Origin: Mycobacterium syngnathidarum
GTDB lineage: Bacteria > Actinomycetota > Actinomycetes > Mycobacteriales > Mycobacteriaceae
NCBI RefSeq assembly: GCF_001942625.1
Contig: NZ_MLCL01000091.1
Location: 51,826-115,825 of the forward strand
Length of the DNA stretch: 64,000 nt
Direction: 5' to 3'
Made by a program: the position numbers and the translations under genes
The notes under the pieces: generated by a model
The model's input: only the letters and a program-made list of their open reading frames with translations
Told to the model about the DNA's origin: nothing
The model's database searches: none
Part shown: in pieces, positions 26,242 to 35,430 of the stretch
How the letters are laid out: every line of letters starts with the position of its first letter
Numbering within the stretch: position 1 is the first letter of the stretch

Positions 26242-27756
26242 TCATTCGGCCTGGTAGAGGATGCCGCGACCGATCGCCTCCCGTACCTCCGGCAGTGCGG
26301 CCTGCGCCAGCGCATCCGAGTCCACCCCGTGGTGGGCGGCGAGCAGCTGGATGAGGCTGCCCAGCGGCACCTCCCCTCGGCAACCGGCCAGCAGCGCGCG
26401 CAGTACCTCGTCGACTCCGATCACCGCGCCCGGACCACCCGGGCGGCGCACCGCAGCGCCGACCTGCTGCCAGCCGTCGGGTCCGGGCAGGGACTGCTCT
26501 TCGAGGAAGACCGGTGCGGTCGAGAGCCGGGCCGCCAGCAGCGCCTCGTCGGAGGTGTCGCGAAGGTAGGCCCGCCGCGCGAAGAACGCGTCCACCTCGG
26601 CTCCGGTGACCGCCTCGTCGGCGCCGGTGATCTCCTCGAGGATCTGCTCGGGCAGTTCCCCGTCGCGCGGAACCCGCAGCGAAATCATGCCCATACCGAC
26701 GCCGGCGATGCCCTGCTCGGCGAACCAGTTGAGCCATTGCCCGCCGCGCTGCGCCTGCCGCTCGAGGTCCTCCCCGGCGTCGGCCAGCCACAGCGACACG
26801 TAGCTGACCGGATCGGCCAGTTCGCGCTGCACCACCCAGGCATGCAGGCCGGTGCCGGCCAGCCAGCCGGAGACCCGGTCGCGCCAGTCTGTGCCTTCTG
26901 GACCGTCGCGCACAATCCAGTTCGCCATGATGTGGGCGGTGCCACCCGGGGAAAGATGATCACCGATCTGCTTGACCAGGCTCTGGCACAAGGCATCTCC
27001 GGCCACACCCGAATCGCGGTAGATGTAATCGCGGGCGCCCGAGCCCACCACGAACGGCGGATTCGACACGATCAGATCGAAACGCTCGCCGGCCACCGGT
27101 TCGAAAAGGCTGCCGTGCCGCAGATCCCACGACATGCCGCCCAACCGCGCGGTCATCGCCGCCAGTGCCAGTGCCCGCTCGTTGGTGTCGGTCGCGACGA
27201 TCTCGTCGCAGTGCGCGTTCAGGTGCAGCGCCTGGATACCGCATCCGGTACCGAGGTCCAGCGCACGCCCGACGCGGTTACGGGTGACCGCCCGCGCCAG
27301 TGACACCGAGGCCCCGCCGATCCCGAGCACGTGATCGTGCCGCAGCGGCCCGCGGCGCACCGCGGCATCCTGATCGGACACCACGTAGAAATCCCGCTCC
27401 CCGTCGCTGTGCGGCCGGATGTCCAGGACGGCCCGCACCATCTCACCGCGGAACTCGAGGACACCAGTGGCGGCCAACGTCTGCAGACTCACCGACGGGA
27501 ATGCCGCCTCCACCAGATCGGGTGCCTCCTCGGTCCCGAGCAGCAGCAGGCGCACCAAGACGGCCAACCGCTGCCGGTCCGCCGGGGCGGCATGGGTGAC
27601 CCGCAGGACCGGCCACCACACACCACGGCCGAGCGCGGCGTTGGCCTCGGCACCCAGTAGCTCGGCCACCCCGTCCGTGGTGAACCCGGCCGATCGCAGG
27701 TCGGCACCGATCGCGTCGACAACGCCTGATGCGACGGCACCCCCAACGTCGCTCAA
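26242..27756 (-). CDS. MTS-type methyltransferase coupled to SRAP gene
   Basis: A 504-residue protein. Residues about 1-140 are an uncharacterised N-terminal domain. The centre is a methyltransferase small (MTS) domain with DLGTGCG at 167-173, VATDTNERAL, and SNPPFVVG with the NPPF motif at 232-235. About 200 further residues form a C-terminal domain. NPPF-type enzymes methylate amide or ring nitrogens (glutamine, adenine, guanine), so DNA, rRNA or a protein are possible targets. The start is TTG 27756, overlapping the SRAP stop (TTGA), so translation should be coupled. Confidence 0.8.
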   Translation of the reverse strand: MSDVGGAVASGVVDAIGADLRSAGFTTDGVAELLGAEANAALGRGVWWPVLRVTHAAPADRQRLAVLVRLLLLGTEEAPDLVEAAFPSVSLQTLAATGVLEFRGEMVRAVLDIRPHSDGERDFYVVSDQDAAVRRGPLRHDHVLGIGGASVSLARAVTRNRVGRALDLGTGCGIQALHLNAHCDEIVATDTNERALALAAMTARLGGMSWDLRHGSLFEPVAGERFDLIVSNPPFVVGSGARDYIYRDSGVAGDALCQSLVKQIGDHLSPGGTAHIMANWIVRDGPEGTDWRDRVSGWLAGTGLHAWVVQRELADPVSYVSLWLADAGEDLERQAQRGGQWLNWFAEQGIAGVGMGMISLRVPRDGELPEQILEEITGADEAVTGAEVDAFFARRAYLRDTSDEALLAARLSTAPVFLEEQSLPGPDGWQQVGAAVRRPGGPGAVIGVDEVLRALLAGCRGEVPLGSLIQLLAAHHGVDSDALAQAALPEVREAIGRGILYQAE

Positions 27757-28538
27757 AACAGCCCCATCTCTTCGGGTTCGGCAGGCTCGATCAGCTCCGG
27801 GCCGTTGTTGCGGACACTGTTGACCAACCGGGACACCTCGCGGACGGCGATCCGGTCCAGGTCACCGTGACCGCGCAGCAGCCCCTCGTCGATGGGGGCG
27901 TCGGGATCCATCCACCGATCCCAGTCCGGCGCGCTGATGGTCAGCGGCATCCGATCGTGGATCTCGGCCAGCGGGCCCGCCGCATCGGTGGTGATGATCG
28001 TGCAACTGAGCAGCGGCGGCGCGTCTTTCGGTGCGCCCTGCGGGCGCCAGGTGGTCCACAGCCCCGCCATGAACAGCAGCTCGCCGTCGTCGGCGTACAT
28101 GTAGTAAGGCGTCTTGGCGGTCTTCTTCCCGGCCGTGCTCGCTTCGGGGTTCGGCTTCCACTCGTACCAGCCGTCCATCGGGATCAGGCAGCGCTTGTTC
28201 TTGGCGGAGTTACGGAATGCCGGTGAGCTGGTCACCTTGTCGGCGCGCGCGTTGATCAGCAGCGGACCTTTGGTGTCCGGCCCTCCGCCTTCGGCGGTCT
28301 TCACCCACGGCGGGATCAGGCCCCAGCGCATCGAGCGGACCCGGCGCGTCGACTCGTCCTCGGGCTCGGTGTGCCGCTTGACCACGCTGCTGATGGTCGT
28401 GGTGGGGGCCACGTTGTAGTTCGCCCCCGCGACGTCCTTGTCCCCTGAGCTCGCCGTGCTTGCCGTGCTTTCATCGATGGCCTGGATCTTCTGCGCCAGC
28501 AGCGCCGGGTCCGTGGTCACCGCGAAACGTCCACACAT
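27753..28538 (-). CDS. SRAP-domain protein (HMCES/YedK type)
   Basis: A 261-residue SRAP protein. The catalytic Cys2 is exposed after removal of Met1 (MCGRFAV). Asn42 (YNVAP), Glu126 (DGWYEWK) and His194 (IHDRMPLT) complete the active site. SRAP proteins crosslink covalently to abasic sites in single-stranded DNA and shield them. ATG 28538 is fixed by the need for Cys at position 2, although the frame stays open upstream. It corresponds to Rv3226c and is divergent from aroA, with 45 bp between. The downstream methyltransferase overlaps it. Confidence 0.93.
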   Translation of the reverse strand: MCGRFAVTTDPALLAQKIQAIDESTASTASSGDKDVAGANYNVAPTTTISSVVKRHTEPEDESTRRVRSMRWGLIPPWVKTAEGGGPDTKGPLLINARADKVTSSPAFRNSAKNKRCLIPMDGWYEWKPNPEASTAGKKTAKTPYYMYADDGELLFMAGLWTTWRPQGAPKDAPPLLSCTIITTDAAGPLAEIHDRMPLTISAPDWDRWMDPDAPIDEGLLRGHGDLDRIAVREVSRLVNSVRNNGPELIEPAEPEEMGLF

Positions 28539-28583
28539 AGTGCCCATGGTTGCAGAGTCTGCGGACAAGGCAGGATATAGAGC

Positions 28584-29906
28584 GTGAGCGGACGTCAGGA
28601 GCAATTGGAACACTGGCCGGCTCCGTCGACGACGGCCCCGGTCGACGCCACGGTGACGGTGCCCGGTTCGAAGTCTCTGACCAACCGTGCGCTCGTCTTG
28701 GCGGCGCTGGCCACTGCGCAGGGCCCCTCGAAGGTCCATGGCGCGTTGCGTAGCCGCGACACCGATCTGATGATCGACGCCATCCGCACCCTGGGCGTCA
28801 CCGTGGAGCCCGCCGAAACCGGCGACACCGAGCTGTCCGTCAGTGGCGGTATCGCACCAGCCGACGATGCCCGGATCGACTGCGGCCTGGCCGGAACGGT
28901 GTTGCGATTTCTGCCGCCCGTCGCCGCGCTGAGCGCCACCTCGGTGATGTTCGACGGGGATGAGCAAGCCCGGGCCCGGCCCATCGCCCCATTGCTCGAC
29001 GCGCTGCGTGGCCTCGGCGTGGACGTCGACGGCGACGCGCTGCCGTTCGCGGTGCGCGGCCGCGGCGCCATAGCCGGCGGCACCGTCGAGATCGACGCGT
29101 CGGGCTCCTCACAGTTCGTCTCCGGATTGTTGCTGTCCGGTGCGACGTTCACCGACGGGCTGACCATCGTGCACACCGGGACCTCGGTGCCCTCCGCCCC
29201 CCACGTGGCGATGACGGTGGCGATGCTGCGCGACGCCGGTGTGCACGTCGACGACTCGGTGCCCAATCGCTGGCGGGTCTCCCCCGGACCGGTTGCCGCC
29301 CGGGACTGGAACATCGAACCGGATCTGTCCAACTCCACGCCGTTTTTGGCCGCCGCGATCGTCACCGGCGGAACGGTGCGGATCGCCGGCTGGCCGTCGA
29401 CAAGCATCCAGCCCGCCGACACGATCCTGGACCTGCTCGCCAAGGTGGATGCGACGGTCCACCAGCGTGATTCATACCTGGAACTCAGTGGCCCCGAAGG
29501 CTACGACGGGTTTGACGCCGACCTGCACGACGTCGGCGAACTGGCCCCCACCGTCGCTGCGCTGGCCGTGCTGGCCCGCGACGGCGCGACCTCGCGGTTG
29601 CGGGGCATCGCACATCTGCGGGGCCACGAGACCGACCGGCTGACAGCACTGACCGCCGAGATCAACGGCCTCGGCGGTGACTGCCGCGAGACCGAGGACG
29701 GCCTGTTGATCACCGCACGGCCGCTGCACGGCGGAACCTGGCGCTCGTATGCCGACCATCGGATGGCCACCGCCGGCGCGATCATCGGTCTGCGGGTGCC
29801 CGGTGTCGCGGTGGAGAACATCGCGACCACGGCCAAAACCTTGCCCGATTTCCCGTTGATGTGGGTGCAGATGCTGGCGGGCGAACCCCCTGCGAGAGGG
29901 AAGTAA
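28584..29906 (+). CDS. aroA: 5-enolpyruvylshikimate-3-phosphate synthase
   Basis: A 440-residue EPSP synthase with [17 protein letters not shown] near the N-terminus, [26 protein letters not shown], and [20 protein letters not shown] near the C-terminus. It joins phosphoenolpyruvate and shikimate-3-phosphate in aromatic biosynthesis. It matches Rv3227 and begins with GTG. It is followed by rsgA after 6 bp, suggesting one operon. Confidence 0.96.
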   Translation: MSGRQEQLEHWPAPSTTAPVDATVTVPGSKSLTNRALVLAALATAQGPSKVHGALRSRDTDLMIDAIRTLGVTVEPAETGDTELSVSGGIAPADDARIDCGLAGTVLRFLPPVAALSATSVMFDGDEQARARPIAPLLDALRGLGVDVDGDALPFAVRGRGAIAGGTVEIDASGSSQFVSGLLLSGATFTDGLTIVHTGTSVPSAPHVAMTVAMLRDAGVHVDDSVPNRWRVSPGPVAARDWNIEPDLSNSTPFLAAAIVTGGTVRIAGWPSTSIQPADTILDLLAKVDATVHQRDSYLELSGPEGYDGFDADLHDVGELAPTVAALAVLARDGATSRLRGIAHLRGHETDRLTALTAEINGLGGDCRETEDGLLITARPLHGGTWRSYADHRMATAGAIIGLRVPGVAVENIATTAKTLPDFPLMWVQMLAGEPPARGK

Positions 29907-29912
29907 ACCACC

Positions 29913-30893
29913 TTGGGAGCGCGGGAGTACGACGAGTCCGACGTCCGGATCAGACCGGGTAAAGGCACCCGTCCGCGCACCAAGCTCCGCCCCGACCACG
30001 CCGACGCCCAGTCGGCGATGGTGGTGACCGTAGACCGCGGCCGCTGGGGCTGTGCGCTGGACCGCGACCCGCATCACAGGGTGGTCGCCATGCGGGCGCG
30101 TGAGCTGGGCCGCACCCCCATCGTGGTCGGTGACGACGTCGACATCGTCGGCGACCTGTCCGGCCGGCCGGACACCCTGGCTCGCATCGTGCGCCGTGGC
30201 GAACGCCGAACTGTGTTGCGCCGCACAGCCGATGACACCGACCCAACTGAACGCGTGGTGGTCGCCAACGCCGATCAGCTGCTGATCGTGGTGGCGCTGG
30301 CCGATCCGCCGCCGCGCACCGGTTTCGTCGAGCGTGCCTTGATCGCGGCCTATGCCGGCGGGCTCAAACCAGTTCTGTGCCTGACGAAGTCCGATCTGGC
30401 CGCCCCCGAACCATTCGCCGCACAGTTCGCGGATCTGGATCTGATGATCGTCACCGCGGGCCGCGAGGACCCGCTCGACGTTGTCGCGCCGCTGCTGGCC
30501 GATCAGGTCACGGTGTTCCTCGGACATTCCGGGGTCGGGAAGTCCACCCTGGTGAATCGTCTTGTGCCAGAGGCAGATCGAGCGACAGGCGAAGTGTCCG
30601 GTGTAGGGAAGGGCAAGCACACCTCCACCCAGTCGGTGGCACTGCCGCTCGACGGCACCGGCTGGGTGATCGACACCCCTGGCATCCGCTCGTTCGGCCT
30701 GGCCCACATCCAGCCCGACGACGTGATCCTGGCGTTCTCGGATCTGGCGGAGAGCATCGACGAGTGCCCGCGCGGGTGCGGGCACATGGGCCCGCCCGCG
30801 GACCCCGAGTGCGCGCTGGATGCGCTCACCGGCCCGGCGGCTGCCCGCGTGGCGGCGGCTCGCCACCTGTTGGCGGTATTGAAGGAGAGCTGA
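29913..30893 (+). CDS. rsgA: Circularly permuted ribosome biogenesis GTPase RsgA
   Basis: A 326-residue GTPase with the permuted motif order of RsgA/YjeQ. An N-terminal OB-like domain comes first, then G4 (LCLTKSDL) before G1 (GHSGVGKST) and G3 (DTPG). A C-terminal zinc finger follows, with ligands in CPRGCGH and PEC. It helps mature the 30S subunit. The probable start is TTG 29913, preceded by GAGAGGGAAG; no ATG or GTG fits better. It corresponds to Rv3228. Confidence 0.94.
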   Translation: MGAREYDESDVRIRPGKGTRPRTKLRPDHADAQSAMVVTVDRGRWGCALDRDPHHRVVAMRARELGRTPIVVGDDVDIVGDLSGRPDTLARIVRRGERRTVLRRTADDTDPTERVVVANADQLLIVVALADPPPRTGFVERALIAAYAGGLKPVLCLTKSDLAAPEPFAAQFADLDLMIVTAGREDPLDVVAPLLADQVTVFLGHSGVGKSTLVNRLVPEADRATGEVSGVGKGKHTSTQSVALPLDGTGWVIDTPGIRSFGLAHIQPDDVILAFSDLAESIDECPRGCGHMGPPADPECALDALTGPAAARVAAARHLLAVLKES

Positions 30894-30961
30894 CCGCATT
30901 CGCGTACCGCTGGTCGGCACATCGCCTCGATCGGCGCCCGCGCCGCACTAGGGTCGCTGCT

Positions 30962-31768
30962 GTGGCTACTCATGTTCTGACCGGCAGCGCCTCCGGACTC
31001 GGCGCTGCGACCAAGAAACGGCTGGAATCCGACGGGCATCGGGTGATCGGCGTCGACCTGCGCGACGCGGACGTGAACGTGGACCTGAGCACCCCGGACG
31101 GGCGAGCGGAGGCGATCGCAAAGGTTACCGAGCTGGCCGACGGCGGCATCGACGGATTCGTCCCGTTCGCCGGGCTGGCTGCCGCGACGGGCCGTCCGGC
31201 ACACCTGCTCATCGCGGTCAACTACTTCGGCGCGATCGAGCTCTTGGAAGGCCTGCGGCCGCTGCTGGCCAGCCGCGACACCGCATCGGTGGTGCTGATC
31301 AGCTCGAATTCGACCACCACTCAGCCTAATTGGCCGGTCGAGCTGGCCGAAGCCTGCTTGGCCGGCGACGAGGTGGGCGCCAACACCGTTTCCTCCACCT
31401 ATGGCGATTTCGCGGCGCTGCAGGCGTACCCGGCCACCAAGGCCGCGCTGGCGTACTACGCCCGCACCAAATCTGCGGAGTACATCGCCGAGGGCATCCG
31501 GCTCAACGCGATCGCACCGGGGCTCATCGACACTCCGATGACGCAAGAAGGCCGCAAGGACCCGCTGACCGGTGCGGGAATGGAGCAGTTCCTCAAGACG
31601 ATCCCGGCCGGGCGCGGCGGGCGCCCTGAGGAGGTGGCCGCACTGGTCGCGTTCCTCCTCGGACCCGAGGCGGGTTACTTCGTCGGTTCGGTGGTCTTCG
31701 TCGACGGCGGCATCGACGCCGCGGTCCGCGGCAAGGACTGGCCGAAGGTGTGGGAACTCGACATGTGA
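30962..31768 (+). CDS. SDR-family oxidoreductase
   Basis: A 268-residue SDR with TGSASGLGAA at the N-terminus, the Tyr-x3-Lys catalytic pair in YPATKAALAYYAR and a C-terminal GSVVFVDGGIDA typical of classical NAD(P)-dependent SDRs. The loop between the active-site Ser and Tyr (about residues 115-150) is long. GTG 30962 is the start. Substrate unknown; similar proteins are often called 3-alpha-hydroxysteroid dehydrogenase. It converges on a small secreted-protein gene with 2 bp between. Confidence 0.85.
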   Translation: MATHVLTGSASGLGAATKKRLESDGHRVIGVDLRDADVNVDLSTPDGRAEAIAKVTELADGGIDGFVPFAGLAAATGRPAHLLIAVNYFGAIELLEGLRPLLASRDTASVVLISSNSTTTQPNWPVELAEACLAGDEVGANTVSSTYGDFAALQAYPATKAALAYYARTKSAEYIAEGIRLNAIAPGLIDTPMTQEGRKDPLTGAGMEQFLKTIPAGRGGRPEEVAALVAFLLGPEAGYFVGSVVFVDGGIDAAVRGKDWPKVWELDM

Positions 31769-31770
31769 GG

Positions 31771-32193
31771 TCAGTGCTCGGCCTTGGCGTGATCGGCCTC
31801 CGCCTGCTGCTGCTCCTGTTCGGCCTGCTGCTTGGCCGCGGCGATCGCGGCGCGCCCCTCGGGGCTGGCGGCCGAATTGCCCGGCGCCTTGGCCGTGGCC
31901 ACGCCGGCGTTGCAGCTCAGGTTCAGCAGCACGGTGTCGGTGACCGGGGCGAAATCGTCACCCTTGTGCCAGTGCGCATTCTCCGAGTGCGTCACCACGC
32001 AGTCGTCGTCGGACACCGTATCGCCGTCGCGGGTGGCCACGACGCCCTTCATCCCGGCGTCGGCCAGCGACGATTGCACATCGGAGTACTTCTGGCCCGC
32101 ATAGTCGTCGGCCGCGGCGACGCCGGTGGCCAACCCGCCCAAGGGCACCGACGAGGCCCCGAGCACCACGGCGGCCACCAGCATCTTCTTCAC
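31771..32193 (-). CDS. Small secreted protein with PASTA-like domain
   Basis: A 140-residue protein with a signal peptide (KKMLVAAVVLGASS, cleaved near AAADD), a domain of about 70 residues starting DDYAGQKYSDVQSSLADAG that resembles a PASTA domain, one pair of cysteines (DDDCVV and LSCNAG), and a C-terminal Ala/Gln/Glu tail (AKQQAEQEQQQAEADHAK). A possible cell-wall binding role follows from PASTA resemblance only. GTG 32193 is the most likely start. It lies downstream of desA3 on the same strand with 85 bp between. Confidence 0.7.
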   Translation of the reverse strand: MKKMLVAAVVLGASSVPLGGLATGVAAADDYAGQKYSDVQSSLADAGMKGVVATRDGDTVSDDDCVVTHSENAHWHKGDDFAPVTDTVLLNLSCNAGVATAKAPGNSAASPEGRAAIAAAKQQAEQEQQQAEADHAKAEH

Positions 32194-32278
32194 GGGCACG
32201 AGGTTATGGGCAGCGACTGCCAGGAGCCTGGAAGTACGTCGGGCAAATGCTTGGAATCCAGGCATCTGACCGACGTGC

Positions 32279-33517
32279 TCAGCGGCGCCGCCAGCCCCGC
32301 ACGGTCTCGATCGCGGTCTTCAGGCCACGACGCCGTCCGGTGTTGGGATCGGTGACGCCGTAGCCCTCGAGCTCGGTGAACATCCGCTCGCTGCGGGTTT
32401 CGGGCGCATTGTCGGCCGTGTCCTTCAGGAACCGGTCCGGCAGCGACAGCTTGGCGATGGTGCGCCAGGTCTTGCCGTACTGCACCAGGAAGGGACCCGT
32501 GGTGTAGGGCAGGTCGTACTTGTCGCACAGTGCTCGCACCCGCACCCCGATCTCGGCGTACCGATTGCTCGGCAGATCCGGGAACAGGTGGTGCTCGATC
32601 TGGTAGCTCAGGTTGCCGCTCATGAAGGCCAGCGCCGGACCCGAGTTGAAGTTGGCGCTGCCGAGCATCTGACGCAGGTACCACTGGCCACGGCTCTCGC
32701 CGACCATGTCGGTCTTGGTGAATTTCTCTGCGCCATCGGGGAAATGGCCGCAGAAGATCACCGCGTTGGCCCAGACGTTGCGGATGACGTTGGCCACCGC
32801 ATTGGCCTTCAGGGTGGACTTGAAGGTGGCGCCGGGCGACAGCGACGTGAGCGCCGGCCACACCACGTAGTCCTTGGCCAGCTGATGGCCGGCCTTGACG
32901 CTGAACTCACGGACCCGGACCAGCGTCGCGTTGCGGTTGTCGCGACCCTTGAAGATCTTGCCGAGCTCCAGGTGCTGCAGCCCCACGCCCCACTCGAAGC
33001 CGATCGCGAGAAGGGTGTTGAAAAGCAGGTTGCCGTAGAGGTTGAACGGCTTCCACTTGGCGTCCCGGGTGACGCGGATGACGCCGTAGCCCACGTCGTC
33101 GTCCATGCCCAGGATGTTCGTGTACTTGTGATGCATGAAGTTGTGGGTGAACCGCCAGTGCTTGGACGCCCCGCTCATGTCCCACTCCCACGACGAGGAG
33201 TGAATCTCGGGATCGTTCATCCAGTCCCACTGGCCGTGCATGACGTTGTGGCCGATCTCCATGTTCTCGATGATCTTGGCCACGCCCAGGGTGATGGTGC
33301 CTGCCCACCAGGCGGAACGCTTCGAGCTTGCCGCGAGCATGACGCGGCCGGCGACGTCGAGGGCGCGTTGCGCCGCGATGGTGCGGCGGATGTAGCGCGC
33401 ATCGCGCTCGCCGCGGGAGTCTTCGATGTCTTGCCGGATCGCGTCGAGTTCGATGCCCAGGTTCTCCACATCGGCATCGGTGAGATGCGCGAATGCGGGA
33501 ACGTCGGTAATTGCCAT
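32279..33517 (-). CDS. desA3: Acyl-CoA delta-9 desaturase DesA3
   Basis: A 412-residue membrane fatty acid desaturase with the three diiron histidine boxes: HNVMH (90-94), HNFMHH (125-130) and QIEHH (306-310). It matches M. tuberculosis DesA3 (Rv3229c), a stearoyl-CoA desaturase producing oleic acid for membrane phospholipids and the target of isoxyl. ATG 33517 follows GAGAGGAGG at ideal spacing. It needs electrons from the reductase encoded just upstream. A palindromic operator lies in the 68-bp gap. Confidence 0.95.
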   Translation of the reverse strand: MAITDVPAFAHLTDADVENLGIELDAIRQDIEDSRGERDARYIRRTIAAQRALDVAGRVMLAASSKRSAWWAGTITLGVAKIIENMEIGHNVMHGQWDWMNDPEIHSSSWEWDMSGASKHWRFTHNFMHHKYTNILGMDDDVGYGVIRVTRDAKWKPFNLYGNLLFNTLLAIGFEWGVGLQHLELGKIFKGRDNRNATLVRVREFSVKAGHQLAKDYVVWPALTSLSPGATFKSTLKANAVANVIRNVWANAVIFCGHFPDGAEKFTKTDMVGESRGQWYLRQMLGSANFNSGPALAFMSGNLSYQIEHHLFPDLPSNRYAEIGVRVRALCDKYDLPYTTGPFLVQYGKTWRTIAKLSLPDRFLKDTADNAPETRSERMFTELEGYGVTDPNTGRRRGLKTAIETVRGWRRR

Positions 33518-33535
33518 CGTCAGCCTCCTCTCAAT

Positions 33536-33570
33536 TACCTACGGTAGCGTAACCTACGATTCCGTAGGTT
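33536..33570 (-). promoter_or_regulatory. Palindromic operator upstream of desA3
   Basis: AACCTACG-ATTC-CGTAGGTT at 33551-33570 has perfect 8-bp arms around a 4-base centre and lies 34-53 bases before the desA3 start. A second, overlapping copy at 33536-33555 (TACCTACG-GTAG-CGTAACCT) keeps one arm and half of the other. The same 8-bp arms occur upstream of the reductase gene at 34736-34755. The length and symmetry suit a TetR-family regulator. Confidence 0.75.
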
Positions 33571-33585
33571 ACTAGCCAGTAAACC

Positions 33586-34734
33586 TCAGACGTCCAGCAC
33601 ACAGTTACCGGATGCGGCGGAAACACACGTCTGGATCCGGGTGCCGGGATCATGCTCGACGCCGGTGCGCAGATCACGCACATGCCCCTCGACCAGGCCC
33701 ACCACACACGACTGGCAGATCCCCATCCGGCAGCCGAACGGCATCTGGATCCCGACCTGCTCCCCCGCGTCCATCAACGGCGTCGCGCCGTCGACGGTCA
33801 CCTCCTTGCCACTGCGTTCGAACGTCACGGTGCCCCCGGCGCCGTGCGGAGCGGCCCGCGACACCGCGAACCGTTCCAGGTGCAGGCGCTCGGCGATACC
33901 GGCGGCCTCCCACACCTGTTCGGCGTCGTTGAGCATGCCTTCGGGCCCACACGCCCACGCCTGGCGCTCACGCCAATCGGGAACCACCTCGCCGAGCCGC
34001 TCCAGGTCAAGCCTGCCTTCGGTCCGGGTGCTGCGCAACCGCAGCCGGTAACCGGGATGCGCATCGTGCAACGCCGCGAGCTCAGCGCCGAACATCACAT
34101 CGGATTCCGTTGGCGCACTGTGCACATGCACGATGTCGGTGACCTGGTCGCGCCGCACCAGGGTGCGCAACATCGACATCACCGGGGTGATGCCCGAGCC
34201 CGCCGTCACGAACAACACCGATGCCGGCGCCGGATCGGGCATGACGAAGTTGCCCTGTGGCGCGGCCAACCGCACCACGGTTCCCGGACGCAGGCCGTCC
34301 ACCAGGTGGGTCGACAGGAACCCCTCGGGCATCGCCTTGACGGTGATCGCAATGGTGCGCGCACCCGCCTCGGAGGCCTTCTCCGGTGTCGAGGTGAGCG
34401 AATACGACCGCCAGCGCCAGCGCCCGTCGATCAGCACACCGATACCGACGTACTGGCCGGGCTCATAGTCGAAGGAGAATCCCCAGCCCGGTTTGATCAC
34501 CAATGTCGCCGAGTCGGAGGTTTCCCGCCGAACCTCGACCACCCGGCCGCGCAACTCACGCGCCGACCACAACGGGTTGGCCAGCTTGAGGTAGTCGTCG
34601 GGCAGCAGCGGAGTTGTCACCTGACCGACGATCCGGCGCACGATGTTCCATGCGGGGCGGCGCTCGGCGCCGGCGATGGTCGGCCTGACGGTGTCGGCCA
34701 CACTGGCCGAGACCTTGATCGAGTTCTTGGCCAT
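33586..34734 (-). CDS. Desaturase electron-transfer oxidoreductase (Rv3230c homologue)
   Basis: A 382-residue flavin/iron-sulfur reductase. The ferredoxin reductase-type FAD domain has [10 protein letters not shown], the NAD(P) domain has [14 protein letters not shown] and [10 protein letters not shown], and a C-terminal plant-type [2Fe-2S] domain has [12 protein letters not shown] plus IQTCVSA. It passes electrons from NADPH to DesA3; the M. tuberculosis counterpart Rv3230c has been shown to do so. ATG 34734 sits one base after a perfect 20-bp palindrome. It lies 68 bp upstream of desA3 on the same strand. Confidence 0.93.
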   Translation of the reverse strand: MAKNSIKVSASVADTVRPTIAGAERRPAWNIVRRIVGQVTTPLLPDDYLKLANPLWSARELRGRVVEVRRETSDSATLVIKPGWGFSFDYEPGQYVGIGVLIDGRWRWRSYSLTSTPEKASEAGARTIAITVKAMPEGFLSTHLVDGLRPGTVVRLAAPQGNFVMPDPAPASVLFVTAGSGITPVMSMLRTLVRRDQVTDIVHVHSAPTESDVMFGAELAALHDAHPGYRLRLRSTRTEGRLDLERLGEVVPDWRERQAWACGPEGMLNDAEQVWEAAGIAERLHLERFAVSRAAPHGAGGTVTFERSGKEVTVDGATPLMDAGEQVGIQMPFGCRMGICQSCVVGLVEGHVRDLRTGVEHDPGTRIQTCVSAASGNCVLDV

Positions 34735-34735
34735 G

Positions 34736-34755
34736 AACCTACGGTACCGTAGGTT
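34736..34755 (-). promoter_or_regulatory. Perfect 20-bp palindromic operator at reductase start
   Basis: AACCTACGGTACCGTAGGTT is its own reverse complement and ends one base before the reductase ATG. A repressor bound here would block initiation directly. The arms are the same 8 bp as at 33551-33570 before desA3. Confidence 0.8.
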
Positions 34756-34851
34756 ACCCGTCCGTAGCCAGTCGTACGTCCGCCTTCGCAGGTCGGGACG
34801 CCAAGATGTGTTCCTACGTTTGCCCCTCGGCAACCATGCAGATTTGTCGGG

Positions 34852-35361
34852 TCAGAGCAGTTCGAGCAGGAACGGCAATTCCTGAGGGGCGTACCACGCG
34901 AGGTCGTGATCCTGGGCGTCACCCACCGTGAGTTCGGCATCCTCGTCGCCCAGATCCGCATCGTCGATGACGTCGACGGCGGCCAGCACCGCCGGCTCTG
35001 CGTCGGCGTTGTCGACGTACACCGCGACGACGGCATCGATCGGCAGCGGCCCGGACAGCCGAACGACGGCGTCGTCGAGGTCGGGACGGATGGTCGCCTC
35101 GACATCCGTACTCGTGTCGGCCACCACCACCGCGCGGCGCGGCGGCAGATCCGCATCCGAATCCAGCGCCGCGAGCAACCGCAGCGAAGCCAGCGCGGCC
35201 TCACGCAACGCCACCTCGGCGAGTTCGTCGTCGTCGCCCTCGGCGTAGCCCTCACGCAAGGTGGGGGTGACAGCGAAAGCCGTCCCGTTCACCGCGAACA
35301 GCGACCGGTCGGCAACGAGCTGCTGCAGCATCGCGAGAGTGCCCGGGACATACACGCGCAT
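34852..35361 (-). CDS. DUF6912-type conserved actinobacterial protein (Rv3231c homologue)
   Basis: A 169-residue acidic cytosolic protein starting MRVYVPGTLAMLQQLV and rich in Ala, Asp and Leu. It has the same length as Rv3231c. No catalytic motif or membrane segment is visible. The N-terminal part looks like an alpha/beta domain, and DGDDDELAEVAL-type acidic stretches follow. Function unknown. It lies upstream of the desaturase reductase on the same strand but is separated from it by 117 bp that contain the operator. Confidence 0.75.
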   Translation of the reverse strand: MRVYVPGTLAMLQQLVADRSLFAVNGTAFAVTPTLREGYAEGDDDELAEVALREAALASLRLLAALDSDADLPPRRAVVVADTSTDVEATIRPDLDDAVVRLSGPLPIDAVVAVYVDNADAEPAVLAAVDVIDDADLGDEDAELTVGDAQDHDLAWYAPQELPFLLELL

Positions 35362-35430
35362 GGTGAACGAGGCTAGACGTATTCAGAGGCCGGCCGCCAA
35401 CCTGAATGCCTTGGACTATGGTCGATCGAT

